DNA of 64,000 nt from Mesodorylaimus sp. YZB2_4 (taxonomy: Eukaryota; Nematoda; Enoplea; Dorylaimida; Dorylaimidae): contig JASANH010000913.1 of the NCBI GenBank assembly GCA_030248295.1, forward strand, positions 62,001 to 126,000, read 5' to 3'. The notes under the pieces were generated by a model that was not told where the DNA came from, ran no database searches, and saw only the letters and a program-made list of their open reading frames with translations. The translations under genes were made by a program, and so were the position numbers. Below are positions 45,240 to 56,672 of the stretch, piece after piece. The stretch's first letter is position 1. Every line of letters begins with the position of its first letter.

Positions 45240-47729
45240 CTACTCTCTGTAATTTACTTGACTAGGCTCGTTTTTCGCATAATTAACATTTATTTCAATC
45301 AATTTGGCGATAGCCTTCGAACAGGCGCGATATCGACCAAAAAGTGTCTCGCTCGGTTTTAATTGAGAACAACAAACATAAATGACCACTGGCCATTCCA
45401 TGCCCGCCACTTCACTGCAGTCGAATACTTTTAAATCAAAAAGATTTTCAATATTTTTTTGCGGATTAATAGATCCATTTTCATTTTTCTGTTTTTCAAT
45501 CGATGACATGGGTATAAAAAAAGTATCTCGAAATTTTCTGGTCAGAAAATTTTTCACTGTCTCGGCGTGATTTTCTGCTTGTATAATTACAGCCACGTGA
45601 CGGAAATCGATATCGATTTCCCTCAAATGTTGAATTTCTGTTTTTACAAAATTCCATATTTCAATCAAAGCGTCACTGAAATTATTGCAATACTTTTCTA
45701 TTTTAGTAACTGGTAATCCTAAAACTTTATGTCCGATTGTTGGCTTCGTTTCACAATCAAAATATGCTTCCACTAGGAAATCATGAAATGAATAAATTGA
45801 TTGGAAAATATTTCCAGAATTTCGAATGATTTGGCGTAATAAAGTGACAGAAAATAATTTATGTTCCTGGTAATTTTTGATGAATGAATCTGACCAATCT
45901 GATAATTTAGAAGCAAGTAGTTTCTGCACATATTCATTTCCATAAGATGAACACCCAGAATAAAAAAATGAATTTTTTAAATTGTCCTTCAAATTATTAA
46001 TTTTGGTACCAGAAATCGATTTCTTCTCGCTCAACTCATACTCTCTCCTTTTTTGAGAAGAATGTATTCTAAGTTCAATAGGATCCAATGATATCCAAAA
46101 TGTTTTATTTGGATATTTCCAATTATAAAGCGCCATTAAAATATACGCCGAAAATAAATGAGAAAATCGTAAAAGCGAGCAGTCCGAATCAAAAACTGCA
46201 TCGATAAAAATATTCTCAAAATTGAAAATTTCAGGGCCAGCCTGAAACCACCCCTGATCGATTACGTTTTCAAGAAATTTTGAAATTATTGCATCCAATT
46301 GCTTAGTCTCATCCAGAATATCATCTGAAAAATTCGATCTGAAAATTTCTGCACACTTTTGCATCCAGTCGCAATCGAAAATGTTCAACCATGATTTTAC
46401 TCGAATATTATTTAATCCAAATTCTAGAAAAAACTGTTCATATTCTTCTATCATAGTCGTCCTGGTGAAAATTATTACAGATTCACCACTTTTTATTAAT
46501 TCGAATGCTTTCAATTTTATCAAATTCGTTTTCCCAGTTCCACTAGGGCCAAAAATTATTTGCTTACAATTACCAGACCATACTTTTTGTTGATCCAAGG
46601 TTAAATTTGAAATTTTTAAAAGGGAAAAATTAATAAATTCATTTGTCTCAAATAATTTTTGTCGTTGGCGCTGTGCTTGCAAAATTTTGACAGGATTTCC
46701 ATGTAAAAGAATAATATCGAGTTCAGAAAATTTTGATTTATCTAAAGAAGTTATTTTTGATTTTCCAGATTTTTCTTTTGGCATCCAAACAACATGAGTC
46801 AGAGCCACAAAAATTGGAGTAAATATTTCGTAAATATTACTTGGTATCGATTGAGCTTCGTCAAAAATTCGTCGAAGTTGACTATAAATTGGTGGTTTTC
46901 CAGAATGTTCAGAAGAATTTTGCATATCATCTCGAAACCAAATATTTATATCCAAAAATGTCCTTTTTATACTCGCTTGTCCTATTTCATCCAAAGTTTT
47001 AAACCAACTATAATATCGCTCTTTTTCTAAATTTGGTAAAAACAAAATTTTTTTTGTCTTAATTTCAGAACATCTCACATTTGTTAATTTTTCTAAAAAT
47101 TCCAAAACATTTTTTAGACTTTTCAACTGTTTAATTCCATGCAAAAAACTTTCGGGTAAATATCGATTATGTTTTGCAAAATGTCTAGTTTGAGTAAAAT
47201 GCGAACATTTCACTTCGATCACTACCATGCCTAATTTTGGTCCAATTATTAAAAAATCGTATTCATTTCCTAGTTTTTCAAATTTTTCACTTAATTCTTC
47301 AGAATTATTTTGAGGAAAAATCGCATTCAATCGAGTCCTCAATCGATTAATTGTCATTGCTCGAAAAGCAATAAATGGTGATCTTATTTTGTCTTCGATC
47401 AGTTGACTAATCGCGTTAAAAATGTAAAATTCAGCTTGATCTGATTCTCGATCGATACTTAATCGATGGAATGATTTTTCATGATTAGAAATTTGTTCAT
47501 GTATTATAACTTCGTCTGATTTTTCAGGATGCATAAACTCGAAACACATTGGAATTAAATAACTTTTTGGAAAATAATAATCTTTCCAATGAGGGCAATG
47601 TTGACGCAAATGAAAACCAGCTTCTGCATCCAATGAATGAAATTCAAGTCCATTTTTTGAAAAGTATGCTTGCGAATCATTTTGTTTAATTGAAATGCAG
47701 GAATCAGTTTTCTCGTTTCTTGTAACCAT
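45240..47729 (-). CDS. NERD nuclease-SF1 helicase fusion protein
   Basis: This is a single open frame of 829 codons with no obvious intron. Residues about 90-215 form a NERD (nuclease-related) domain: Glu100, Asp158 in Glu-Tyr-Asp-Phe-Leu-Ile-Ile-Gly, Glu172-Val-Lys174 and a downstream Gln201. These fit a PD-(D/E)xK-type active site. A helicase follows: Leu-Thr-Leu-Asp-Gln-Gln (Q-like motif, about 377-381) and the Walker A motif Gly-Pro-Ser-Gly-Thr-Gly-Lys-Thr at 394-401. Walker B is degenerate (Phe-Ile-Asp510-Ala-Val-Phe-Asp, without the usual Asp-Glu). Near the C-terminus come Gly-Met-Glu-Trp-Pro-Val-Val-Ile and Tyr-Arg-Ala-Cys-Ser-Lys-Ala, which correspond to UvrD-like motifs V and VI. NERD-helicase fusions are known in bacteria and in some animals. 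The function here could be element replication or repair, or nucleic-acid defence. A truncated copy lies at 30288-30500. Confidence 0.82.
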   Translation of the reverse strand: MVTRNEKTDSCISIKQNDSQAYFSKNGLEFHSLDAEAGFHLRQHCPHWKDYYFPKSYLIPMCFEFMHPEKSDEVIIHEQISNHEKSFHRLSIDRESDQAEFYIFNAISQLIEDKIRSPFIAFRAMTINRLRTRLNAIFPQNNSEELSEKFEKLGNEYDFLIIGPKLGMVVIEVKCSHFTQTRHFAKHNRYLPESFLHGIKQLKSLKNVLEFLEKLTNVRCSEIKTKKILFLPNLEKERYYSWFKTLDEIGQASIKRTFLDINIWFRDDMQNSSEHSGKPPIYSQLRRIFDEAQSIPSNIYEIFTPIFVALTHVVWMPKEKSGKSKITSLDKSKFSELDIILLHGNPVKILQAQRQRQKLFETNEFINFSLLKISNLTLDQQKVWSGNCKQIIFGPSGTGKTNLIKLKAFELIKSGESVIIFTRTTMIEEYEQFFLEFGLNNIRVKSWLNIFDCDWMQKCAEIFRSNFSDDILDETKQLDAIISKFLENVIDQGWFQAGPEIFNFENIFIDAVFDSDCSLLRFSHLFSAYILMALYNWKYPNKTFWISLDPIELRIHSSQKRREYELSEKKSISGTKINNLKDNLKNSFFYSGCSSYGNEYVQKLLASKLSDWSDSFIKNYQEHKLFSVTLLRQIIRNSGNIFQSIYSFHDFLVEAYFDCETKPTIGHKVLGLPVTKIEKYCNNFSDALIEIWNFVKTEIQHLREIDIDFRHVAVIIQAENHAETVKNFLTRKFRDTFFIPMSSIEKQKNENGSINPQKNIENLFDLKVFDCSEVAGMEWPVVIYVCCSQLKPSETLFGRYRACSKAIAKLIEINVNYAKNEPSQVNYRE

Positions 47730-47923
47730 TGCGATCTAGAAAGATTGAAATGGTTTTAGAGCTAAAGTTGCACGGGGTGGGGGGGGGGGGGGTGATGGGG
47801 TTACATTGAAGAAGGTGAGTATGCTGTGATATGTGGTCCTCATGTAGAATCAGGTTAGTATACTACGTTTACTCACTTGTCAGATCAATGTCCCCATTTT
47901 CAAAATGCGAAAATCAAGTTTTT

Positions 47924-48191
47924 GGGGAAATTTAAATTGCACGCACTTCGCGCGTTTCTCACTGTGATGCGCAGGCAGCAGGTCATACTGTAACCGCTCT
48001 GTGACCGCTGTTTTCCCATGAAAAATTACGCATAAGATCGATTACGTTGTTCAATCACGGAGAAAAGGAAAAAAACAATAATTCCCACCCAGTTTTTACC
48101 AATGTTTCTGAAAATCGTTGCGGTTACAGTAGTCTGCTATCAAGCGCATCACAGTCGAAAACGCGCGAAGTGCGTGGAATTTAACTTTCCC
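47924..48191. mobile_element. 268-bp MITE with about 70-bp inverted repeats
   Basis: The left arm 47924-47997 (GGGGAAATTTAAATTGCACG onward) is matched inverted by 48120-48191. The arms include GCACTTCGCGCGTTT and GCGGTTACAGTA. It lies about 200 bp beyond the start of the NERD-helicase gene, in its presumptive promoter side. I cannot define a clean duplication. Confidence 0.8.
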
Positions 48192-50132
48192 ATGGATCGT
48201 CTGTACTTTAGCTTAGCAAAACGCGACTCAACGACCCAACAACCCCCAAAACTATACAGAGAATTTGCAGGATCACCCAAAAACCTCAAGTTGACACTTT
48301 CAGACCTGTTCCTTTCTTAAGAGAAATGCCCTAAAATTTGCCCAATCCATCTAGCTTTCAGCGTGACCCCCCCCCCCCCCCCCCCCCCCCCGGATCGTGA
48401 GTTTGAAATTTTGAGTTTTCAGCCTCTCCGACCGCGGAATAATACACTCAGAACAAAAAAGGATCGGCATTCCTACTGTAGTCATAACGCATTTTTCATG
48501 CGAAAACTTTTCCCCGTTCTGCTGAACTTAGTTACACACTTTCTGAAGACATGATTTCTCACAGACTTAGAGCAGGTAGACCGTACCAGCCAAGCGAAAG
48601 GAATGGTGCGGGCGATAGTGACCTGAGAAATCGTACTCACGATAAACCAATCAAGCGGAACTAGAGCTATCAAGGCCGCCTCATTGGTTTATCGTGTGGC
48701 GCCAAACTTTTTCTGACCGAAAAGAGTAGCCAATTTTACAAAATCCTTTAGCAGGATAGGATAATTTTCTCCCAGCAGCTCACAAGGCTCGCAAAATATG
48801 CAAGTCAGATCTGAGTGGGATCAACGACTGGCATGCACAATTACAAAATTTGCGACCACGTCACATTGTTTCGCGATCAGGATGAAAATTTTGCATTGCG
48901 CAGTTTTTTACATATGAGCCTTTTTTTCTCACTGGAGCATAGTTTTTAGTTGTACGCTAACAGCTCTTTAAAACTTCTGAAAAATGGAATCTCTAAAAGG
49001 AACAGCAAGCATAAATAAGCGATCGATGTTTTCTCCTTCCCCTAGAATTGCGCAAAGAGCTGACGCAGGCTTTGGGAAACAGGGAGCACTTTCGGAGTGT
49101 GACCAAGTCGACTCGACTGCAGACTCGACTCGACTCGACCAAGTGGACTCGACTGTAGACAGTGTTTCAGTGGGTTATTCTAGCTTTTTTAGTCCAAGCT
49201 AATTAACTAGTCAGTAGCGCTCAAAATGGACGAACTGATGACTGCGAAATGTCATGATTTTCTTCGGGACCACACCCAACTCCCACTGATAAGCTCGCTC
49301 GCACAGAAGCCGACCCCGACAAAACATGGCCAGTTCAAAATTCAAACCGGTGGAATAAAAATTCTTGTCGGAAAAGGGATGGTCGCTTCTCAAATCCCAA
49401 AAACTAGGTTTGTGAGAAACAACGCGGCGAAAAACCCAAAAATTTCTTAAATTAAAAAAGACTGGAGTTTGATTTCGTGTTTCCGCGCTTTTTAAGCCAT
49501 ATTACGCGAATATGGGTCAATTAATTGCTGCACTTATAAAAATCTCAGTTTGAAAAAGAGCACGAATAGAGCTCAATTGAGGATCCAACACGAGGACAAA
49601 AAAATTCGATACTTACGAAGCGAGAAAAATAAAAAAATAAATTCTCGGATTCTGATCAATTTTTGCTGGAAGGAATTGTGAGCTTGTGGAGTGCCAGGGA
49701 CTTGAGACTTTACACCTCAAACATTCCATTCGTTTTATCACAAGCACGGCTAACAGAATAATTCCATCTCGACTGGATGTGCATCACAGGAAAGGATTAC
49801 CTCGTTCTGCAAAAAATGCTTTCTTTATCCATCGACTATTTCAAACGTTTGATGCATTTTGTTCCTGGTAAATACTGCACTTCAATTTTTCCCCAAAGTT
49901 TTGGAGTGATGTGATTTTGGAAAAGAAAGCACTAGATGCAGCCAACGAATAGAACTGTAGGTCACGCGCTGGTTGGCTTCTTATCAAAAAATGTGCCTCG
50001 TCAGGGCGAAACGGGGGACTGCGCATGGTTTTACAAGCAGGTGAATCACTGTCAGGAGTATAAGAGGAAGTTTTCAATGTTATTCAGTTCAGTGGTGCTC
50101 TCAGTCCAGCCGATGTGGGGCCGGTAAGATTG
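48192..50132. other. Gene-free stretch
   Basis: It holds a poly-C tract at about 48366-48391, a hairpin with 14-bp perfect arms (48638-48651 and 48683-48696, CACGATAAACCAAT) and an ACTCG simple repeat at 49085-49160. No gene is supported. Confidence 0.5.
49085..49160 (+). repeat. ACTCG simple repeat
   Basis: GACTCGACTCGACTCGACC and related units form a short microsatellite. Confidence 0.7.
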
Positions 50133-50600
50133 ATGCCTTTAAAGAAGCGCCCATACTCGTTGTCAGCTAGCACGCTGAAACGATTAAACACTAGGCGACT
50201 ATTGCGTTCAAATCCTAGAATACGCTCGATGACGACCAATCATCATCCAAATCCGCCGACATCATATTCGAATGAGCCAACTTCAGTGCCGGCGAATAAT
50301 TCGGCATCGCAAAGTGGCACAAACGGGGCAGGTCCAGGCGTGATGAATCTTGTGCCTCCGCTAGATGCGGAATCACTAGATTATCAGAATGGACTGGCAG
50401 TCGCTCAAGCCCCGGCAGACAACAACGTGTTTCCAGTTGGTCAAGACATTGGCGAAAATAATGGCAACCCGGCGATCAACCAGCCACCGCAAAATCCACT
50501 ACAGAACGGCTTACCACTGCATTTATTGCCACAAAACCCACCGCAGCAGCCGCAGCTACCAGCCCAAGCTCATAATTTGGGAGAATTCGATATCGAATCA
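50133..50600 (+). CDS. Possible first exon: Pro/Asn/Gln-rich protein
   Basis: The exon opens at ATG 50133 with a basic stretch (Leu-Lys-Lys-Arg, Arg-Arg-Leu-Leu-Arg). It continues as a low-complexity Asn/Pro/Gln/Ala-rich sequence and ends at a GTATGT donor after Glu-Phe-Asp-Ile-Glu-Ser, in phase 0 (156 aa). I see no domain. Its phase is compatible with the acceptor at 52477 of gene D, so it may be an alternative 5' exon of that gene. It could also belong to a separate gene whose next exon I cannot find. Confidence 0.4.
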
Positions 50601-50630
50601 GTATGTTTGAAGTTTGTCTTCCATGAATAA

Positions 50631-51864
50631 CAAAAAGGATTTGATGGAGGCACGCGCTGATTCGCTATCGCGATCATTGCCAATTTCGACTGGAGTGGAC
50701 TGAATTATAGAGTAGGAAGTCCGCTGAAGATGATTGTCTAGTCTAGTGCACTAGGACTCTGTCGTGTTAAATTTTAGATATCGTAGCTCTGTTTATTAAT
50801 CCTGATGACTAATTGTGATCGATAAGGGAGTAGATAAAATTAAAATACCACGCTCTTTTCCAGAAATGTGACGATCATTTTGATGTAAATTCAGAAAGCT
50901 AACCCACCCCATCCGGACACAATCTAGGATTAAGGAATACACTTCCAAATTACTGAGTATATTATGAGGTTATCGTATTGTATACAGTGGGCACAACGCT
51001 TCCTCAAAAATAGTCGAAATAAGTAGCCGAAGCTCAGAAGGCACGTACTGTTGGGTTGGGTCCTGGCAATGCCGCTGCTGCCGGGCCTTAAACATCTTAA
51101 AGGTTAGTCATAAAATTGCTGTGAACATTGCCTGCCCACGTCACATCATCATGGAGTGATGGCATTTTGATACGCACTGGCATCCGAAGAGCATTGCAGA
51201 AGGTAAGGCATGTTTTTCTGTTAGCTGTGTTTTTTCCTCATGTTTTTCACAGTACAAATCGTGAGTTATTTAGCAAAGGATGATATTCTAAAATGACTGC
51301 ACCTGATTTGCATCCTCTTTCAACTAACACAGCTAACAGGTCAACAATGACACACACACGCGCGATTTATATTATCTTATCTTAAGACTTGGTTGGGCAC
51401 ATTCACATGGCTTGGCATGGAGCTGTGTGCGGGTGCATACCAGTCAATGACGAGTGAACTAGACATCTTGTTCGAACTAAGCAAACTCCTTTTAAATTTC
51501 GCGCTTTTTGCAGTACGTAGCCAGGAACGGCTTCATGCACCTAAAAATCACCGTTAGCGCAACCAGTACCACCAGTAGCTTCGCGGGGGGATACACTACT
51601 TTTGACGCTTGTCGAGAAAGTCTGTCGGTCGAATTCGATCTTTCACTTCACTTCTCTCTGCAGTCGAGCGTGGTCTTTTATCGGCCTGAACTTCTGCATT
51701 GGAGGCCCGAGTGTTTTAGCGACTGGCCTATATAGTGGCCATTCGCATAGATTACATAGCATTGAAGACTCGGTGATTCATTATTCAAGTACTTACGTTC
51801 GCTGGTTCTTTTTTGTGATCAAAAGTGTAAGAATTTCTCGCTTTTGGCTTGGCCGCCATTGAAA
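50631..51864. other. Stretch between the Pro/Gln-rich exon and gene D
   Basis: No supported gene. A frame at 51508-51735 follows a TTTTTGCAG acceptor-like site but shows nothing recognisable. Confidence 0.4.
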
Positions 51865-54069
51865 ATGCCGCCAAAACGCCGCAATGGTATGTCAGCTTTT
51901 TTAACATTATGCGCTCTGTGCCATATTACAATAATCTTAAGCCAAATTTTCAAAAGTCATTCAAAAAAAGGATATTGTCTGAATCTCGAAAGGATTCTGC
52001 AATGATTTCTTTGTTTTCACTCTGGTCTTTTTTGCAAAGCTACGTAATCGATTCTTGCGGTCGCCCCCCCCCCCCCCCCCCCCACCCAGATTCTAGCTGC
52101 GGGATTTCGTAATCCCGCCGCAAAGACTCTTGCTTTTCGATGAATTCGCTGTGTGCTTGCGTTTCGGTTAGCAGTGCGCGTAATTTTTCGTTGATATTTT
52201 TTCACAGAGGCCACCAAAAAGAAGCATCAGCCAGCTGGAGCAAAAAGCGATGGATCGAAATCCAAATCCCCTGTCAAATCTGTCGGACCAAAACCGCAAG
52301 GGCAGCAGCGGAACAATCCCGAATTGAGCGCGGTAAGAAATCACCACTGTTAGTGGTCTCTGTTCAGTGCAAGTTCTGTAGTAGGTCAGGTCTAGCTGGC
52401 CTGACCTACTATAGACATGCATTTTTTGTGCAGCGTATATGTAGTTTTGGTAAACTTCTGATATTCATCCAAGTAGGCCGACAGCGAATTGAAGAGGATT
52501 CAGGAGCTCGCAATGCCGCTCATTCAATCTATGGATGGTCATAGTAAAGCAATTCATACGCCTATGACACTTGACGAATCGGCTTCAGAAACGCTGGAAG
52601 GAGTGATTCGGGATTATGAAACTGGCCTCGAAACTGCTTCGTATTACGAAGCAGATAGGATAAAGAAGATAAAGTTGCCGATGGCGTGGGATTTATTCGG
52701 GTTTTTCAACATTCGTCAGAAATTGGCTGATCATCTTCCTGACAAGTCGTTGGATGTCAGTCTGGCGGCAGTCGCCAACGAGGAGACGGGATTCGTGCCG
52801 AGAAAAGAATACGAAGAACTGCAGACCAAATACGCGAGCTCATTGAAAGAGAAAGAGGACAAATATGTCCAGTGTAACTTGGACATGGAAGGTGGTAGTG
52901 AAACCATTAAGACCAATGGTAAGTGACTACTCGACTTTAATCTGCCACTGTTTTGCTATACATTCAGGAAATCCAGATGTGCCTGACGTTGAGATGGTGG
53001 AAGGAAACGATTGGGCAGAAATGCAAGCTTCGGCTCCTGTAAGAGGTGCGTACAGTGGCCTCTTTATTTTTATGACCACAAACTCCAAGAAACGGTTGGC
53101 TGCAAATGCAAAATTAAGAACCCTTTGCGCCATGGGTTCCACAATTGAAGCAGGTGCTATGCCATGGCTTCTTTGATTCGTTTTAAATACTGCATCACAA
53201 TAAACAATATCGATGCAAAACAGGGGCTATCATCTGACGAGTTTCAGTTGATTGCAGAGTGAGTGGGTAAGTCTAATTTCTTGGCATGTGGTTCGGCTGA
53301 TTTGGGAGTCATTTGTTTTGCGCGCTTCTGTCGGAGTTGGCGTTTGACTCCTTCTCAGGTTATTGTTTCATATTTTCTTTAGCACGTAGTTATCTACCGC
53401 ATTAAAAACATGGAGCGAGCTGTTGAGGATTTTGTATGTTTGGCAAAACTAGATCGCTCTTTGAGTTAAGCGGGATTCGAACCTCTGGTTGAAAATTTAA
53501 TACGTACACTACTGTACATGTGCGTGTAAACCTTCACGCATGAAATCAAAACGTACAAAATGGTTTTCTCCTGGCTAAGATTTTTAGAATTGGCTGAGTT
53601 TAAATGATGCTATCAACAAGTGTAGGTCAGACTGCAGAAGCGACACTTATTTTTGAAACCTAGGATTTAATGCACTTTTGCAAATACTGAAATCCTGTTT
53701 TTACTATTTCCCAATTTTTCTGTCATCTGGAAATGAAATAACTTTTCGCTTCGCCTTTTAGCCGCAGAGTCGTATGAACCTATGGATATTGACAGATTAT
53801 CCCCCACATTGACTGACACTATCAATATTGAGCCATACTTAAAGACACCCGACCAGGCTGCGATCAAAGAAGTTGACGAACAGCTTTGTGAATATGTGGT
53901 GGGTGATCAACCGTATTGGCTGGACGAACCATTGAGCGCGTTGTCTGATCCAGTGGAACAGCTATCGACTGCCCAGGATGCACCAACCGCTGAAAAAGCA
54001 GCACCGCCTGTTGTTGAGGGTACCATTGACAGCGAGACCAAAATAATGAGTTTTGTCGCTAAACATTAG
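51865..54069 (+). CDS. Gene D: five-exon coiled-coil protein
   Basis: Exons are 51865-51886, 52208-52332, 52477-52918, 52968-53045 and 53762-54069. Phases agree at every junction (1, 0, 1, 1) and the product is 324 aa. Exons 1-2 give a short basic Lys/Pro-rich N-terminus (Met-Pro-Pro-Lys-Arg-Arg) ending in Asn-Asn-Pro-Glu-Leu. Gene E has a similar start and ends its second exon with Asn-His-Pro-Glu-Leu. Exon 3 is helical, with charged heptads near its end (Tyr-Glu-Glu-Leu-Gln-x-Lys-Tyr). Exons 4-5 are acidic, with Met-Asp-Ile-Asp and Tyr-Trp-Leu-Asp-Glu segments, ending at TAG. I do not recognise the family. Introns are 49-716 bp; intron 4 carries a tRNA B-box-like GGTTCGAATCC (minus strand, about 53470). 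Confidence 0.72.
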
Positions 54070-54367
54070 GTAAGCCAGCCTTTTCATTGCATTACTGCGT
54101 ATAGAGCTCGTTGGTGATTTTTTTCAGGGGCGTTTTTAAGGGTTCTCATATGAGCGCGGAATTGGAGAAAGAGAATTATGTGTTTTGTGGTGAAGTATTT
54201 ACCAGTTTATGAGAACAGGATAAGCTTTCTAGTACTTGTTCGTAAAATTTTTAAAATGAATATTATTTTTTTTACAAAATAATGATAGATTTTTAGTTTT
54301 AGAAATAATATTTTTATCTAAACCGGTGTTGATTGTGGGCAAAGTTTATGATGTCAACATGTGTTTT

Positions 54368-55460
54368 CCAGCATCGACCGACCCGCCGATCCGGGCCGGA
54401 TCGGTTTTGGGGAACCGACCCAAGCTGTGGGTCGGCCGGATCGGAATTTTGAATTCCCGCCAAAATTTTTTCTCTGGCGTCCAGTCATGTCTTCCTGCAG
54501 GCAGCCAGGATCGACACTTCAACCGACTGGGCTGGCCGCCCACGCATGACATCGACGTTTTTTTTGCAAGTTTCGACCTCATCCACCTTCTGTCCACATA
54601 GGAGCGCGGCTCATTTGGCTTGTGAGAGTTTGATTGGGGCGGGGGGGGGGGGGGGGGCCACCCCGACTGAAACACCTCAGTTCTATTCTAGCTGAAGACG
54701 TGAGTTTAGGAAACCCGTTCTCAGAAAACTGGCTGTGGGCGATTCACCAGGAATTCGATTGGAGGTGGAAGCGGTGCCTTATCGTTAGATTGAGAAAATT
54801 GGTCCTAATTGCCAGTCGGGACCCTCCGTTTTTGCCCTCTATCATCCGGAAACGCCGATTCTGGCGCAGGATGCCCTCGGCGGTGATGCTCCAGCGGGGC
54901 ACCTGCAAGTGAGGCCGTCAGAGGGAGCCTGTCATGAGAGTTGATCACCTCACACACTGCCGCACCCGTCCGTATGACTGCTGGCTGGCAACTGTCAAAA
55001 CCCATAGGAAATTGGGGTAGGTGGGGGCCCAAGCCCGGAAACATTTAAAAAGCTGTCCTCATACTGGCCACCTCCCACCCTACGAAGTCAAGTCTAGAAG
55101 CGAAACGGGATATTGCAGGTGCTGTTTGACAGTGATAACTTGTGAAATTCTACGCTGTCGCCTCAGACAGCATGGGGAAAGGCACGGGCACGTTAAACTC
55201 AGTCCTAAAGTTCTCCTCCTCCTCCCCCTGTCCGTTTTTGTCCGAAATCCGTCAGCCCCTTCTTCCTGACTGATGGTGTCTGTTATCGATGGTTATCGAT
55301 TGAAGAAACAATGCATCATGCCAGAAAACAAATGAGTGGGCGCAATACAACGTGGGTTCGGGTGAATCGGGTCGGGTTGGGTCGGGTTGGTCGGATCGGG
55401 TCGGGCCGATCCAGACCCTGGGTCGGTTTGGTGACCTCACACCCGGGTCGGTCGATGCTG
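54368..55460. mobile_element. 1.09-kb hAT-like element with CGACCCG-rich ends
   Basis: The ends are CCAGCATCGACCGACCCG and CGGGTCGGTCGATGCTG(G), followed by subterminal GGGTCGG/CCGATCC repeats. The flanks TGTGTTTT and GGTGTTTC agree at 6 of 8 positions, consistent with an aged 8-bp duplication. A G tract lies at about 54641-54656. No transposase frame was seen. Confidence 0.72.
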
Positions 55461-56202
55461 GGTGTTTCTCGCTTCGGGTGTGAAAGTTAGGCATCCAGGT
55501 TACTCAAGTTTCGTCAGACTGAAAAAGTTTTTGTGGTGTATTGTTTAGTAAAATGATGAAACAGCTTGAATTGAGGAGGCCAGTCTCACGATAAATCTAT
55601 CATGATATCGCATTGGCTTCAACTGGTTGATAACTCGAGGTGAGAATCGTGCAGAGCAATATCGAATTCACTGGCGCATGCGCACTGCATAGGATGTACA
55701 TTGGCTGAGTGCCTTCTGCGTCAGCATCTTAGCACGCAGTTGGTGATCCGCTGTGGATGTTGACTGTAAGATCCTGTCAAACATTCCATCATCGACTGAC
55801 GTTAGGAGTGGACTATCAACTCACAATGGACCTATAACTGTGCCTAACATGATAACGCTGCGGGTACACTTGGGGAGTCACATGGGTACATCCTGCAAAG
55901 TAACATCGATCCATTGGCACATGCTGTAGCGGGGTTTGGAAGACATTGCAACACCTTATCACATGCCTACTGCATCAGCATCTTACAGTTGGCATGCGGC
56001 AGATGATCCGCTCGCCGGGGATGCTAACTGCAAGATGCGAGTGCAGGAGGCACTCGAAATTGTTGCAATGTCTTCCAAAGCTGGCTACAGTATGCATGTG
56101 CCAGCGGATCAATGTTGGTTTGCAGAATGTACTCATGTGATTAACAAGCTGTACCCGGAGCGCTATCATGCTAGGTCTATTGTGAGATTGGTCTTGGCAA
56201 GC

Positions 56203-56672
56203 TCATTGCTCACATCAGTCGATGATGGAATGTTGGGTGGCGTCACCTGGATGCTTGTTCACCCATCCCTGCTGGTGACTAATACTTGCGTAAGTCCAGT
56301 GGGGACGATCTAGAAAACTGCGTTGAGCGAAGTCGTCGCCCATGCCCATGTCTTCTGAATCCCGCTATAGTAAAAGTGTGCCAACGTATCGCTGGTGTTC
56401 TGCGTTGCAGGATGTTTTACTGTCGTGTGATTCACCAGTTGTACCCACAGCGTTATCACGCCCTTATGCAAGGTCCATTATAAAACCTGTTTTCTTTGGG
56501 AATATACACGCCCTCCACGTTACCGCATAGGCCGCGTGTACATTTCCAAAGAAAACAGATAGTAAAATTGGACTTGGCAAGCTCATTGCTCACATCATTC
56601 GATGATGGAATGTTGGGTGGCGTCACCTGGACGCTTGTTTACCCATCCTTGCTGGTGACTAATACTTGCGTA
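56203..56672 (+). repeat. Direct repeat pair, about 95 bp each
   Basis: AGCTCATTGCTCACATCA...CTAATACTTGCGTAAG at 56203-56296 recurs at 56578-56672 with few changes. The sequence between them contains a diverged copy of the preceding segment (GTACCC(G/A)(G/C)AGCG(C/T)TATCA), so the unit is about 370 bp. Confidence 0.8.
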
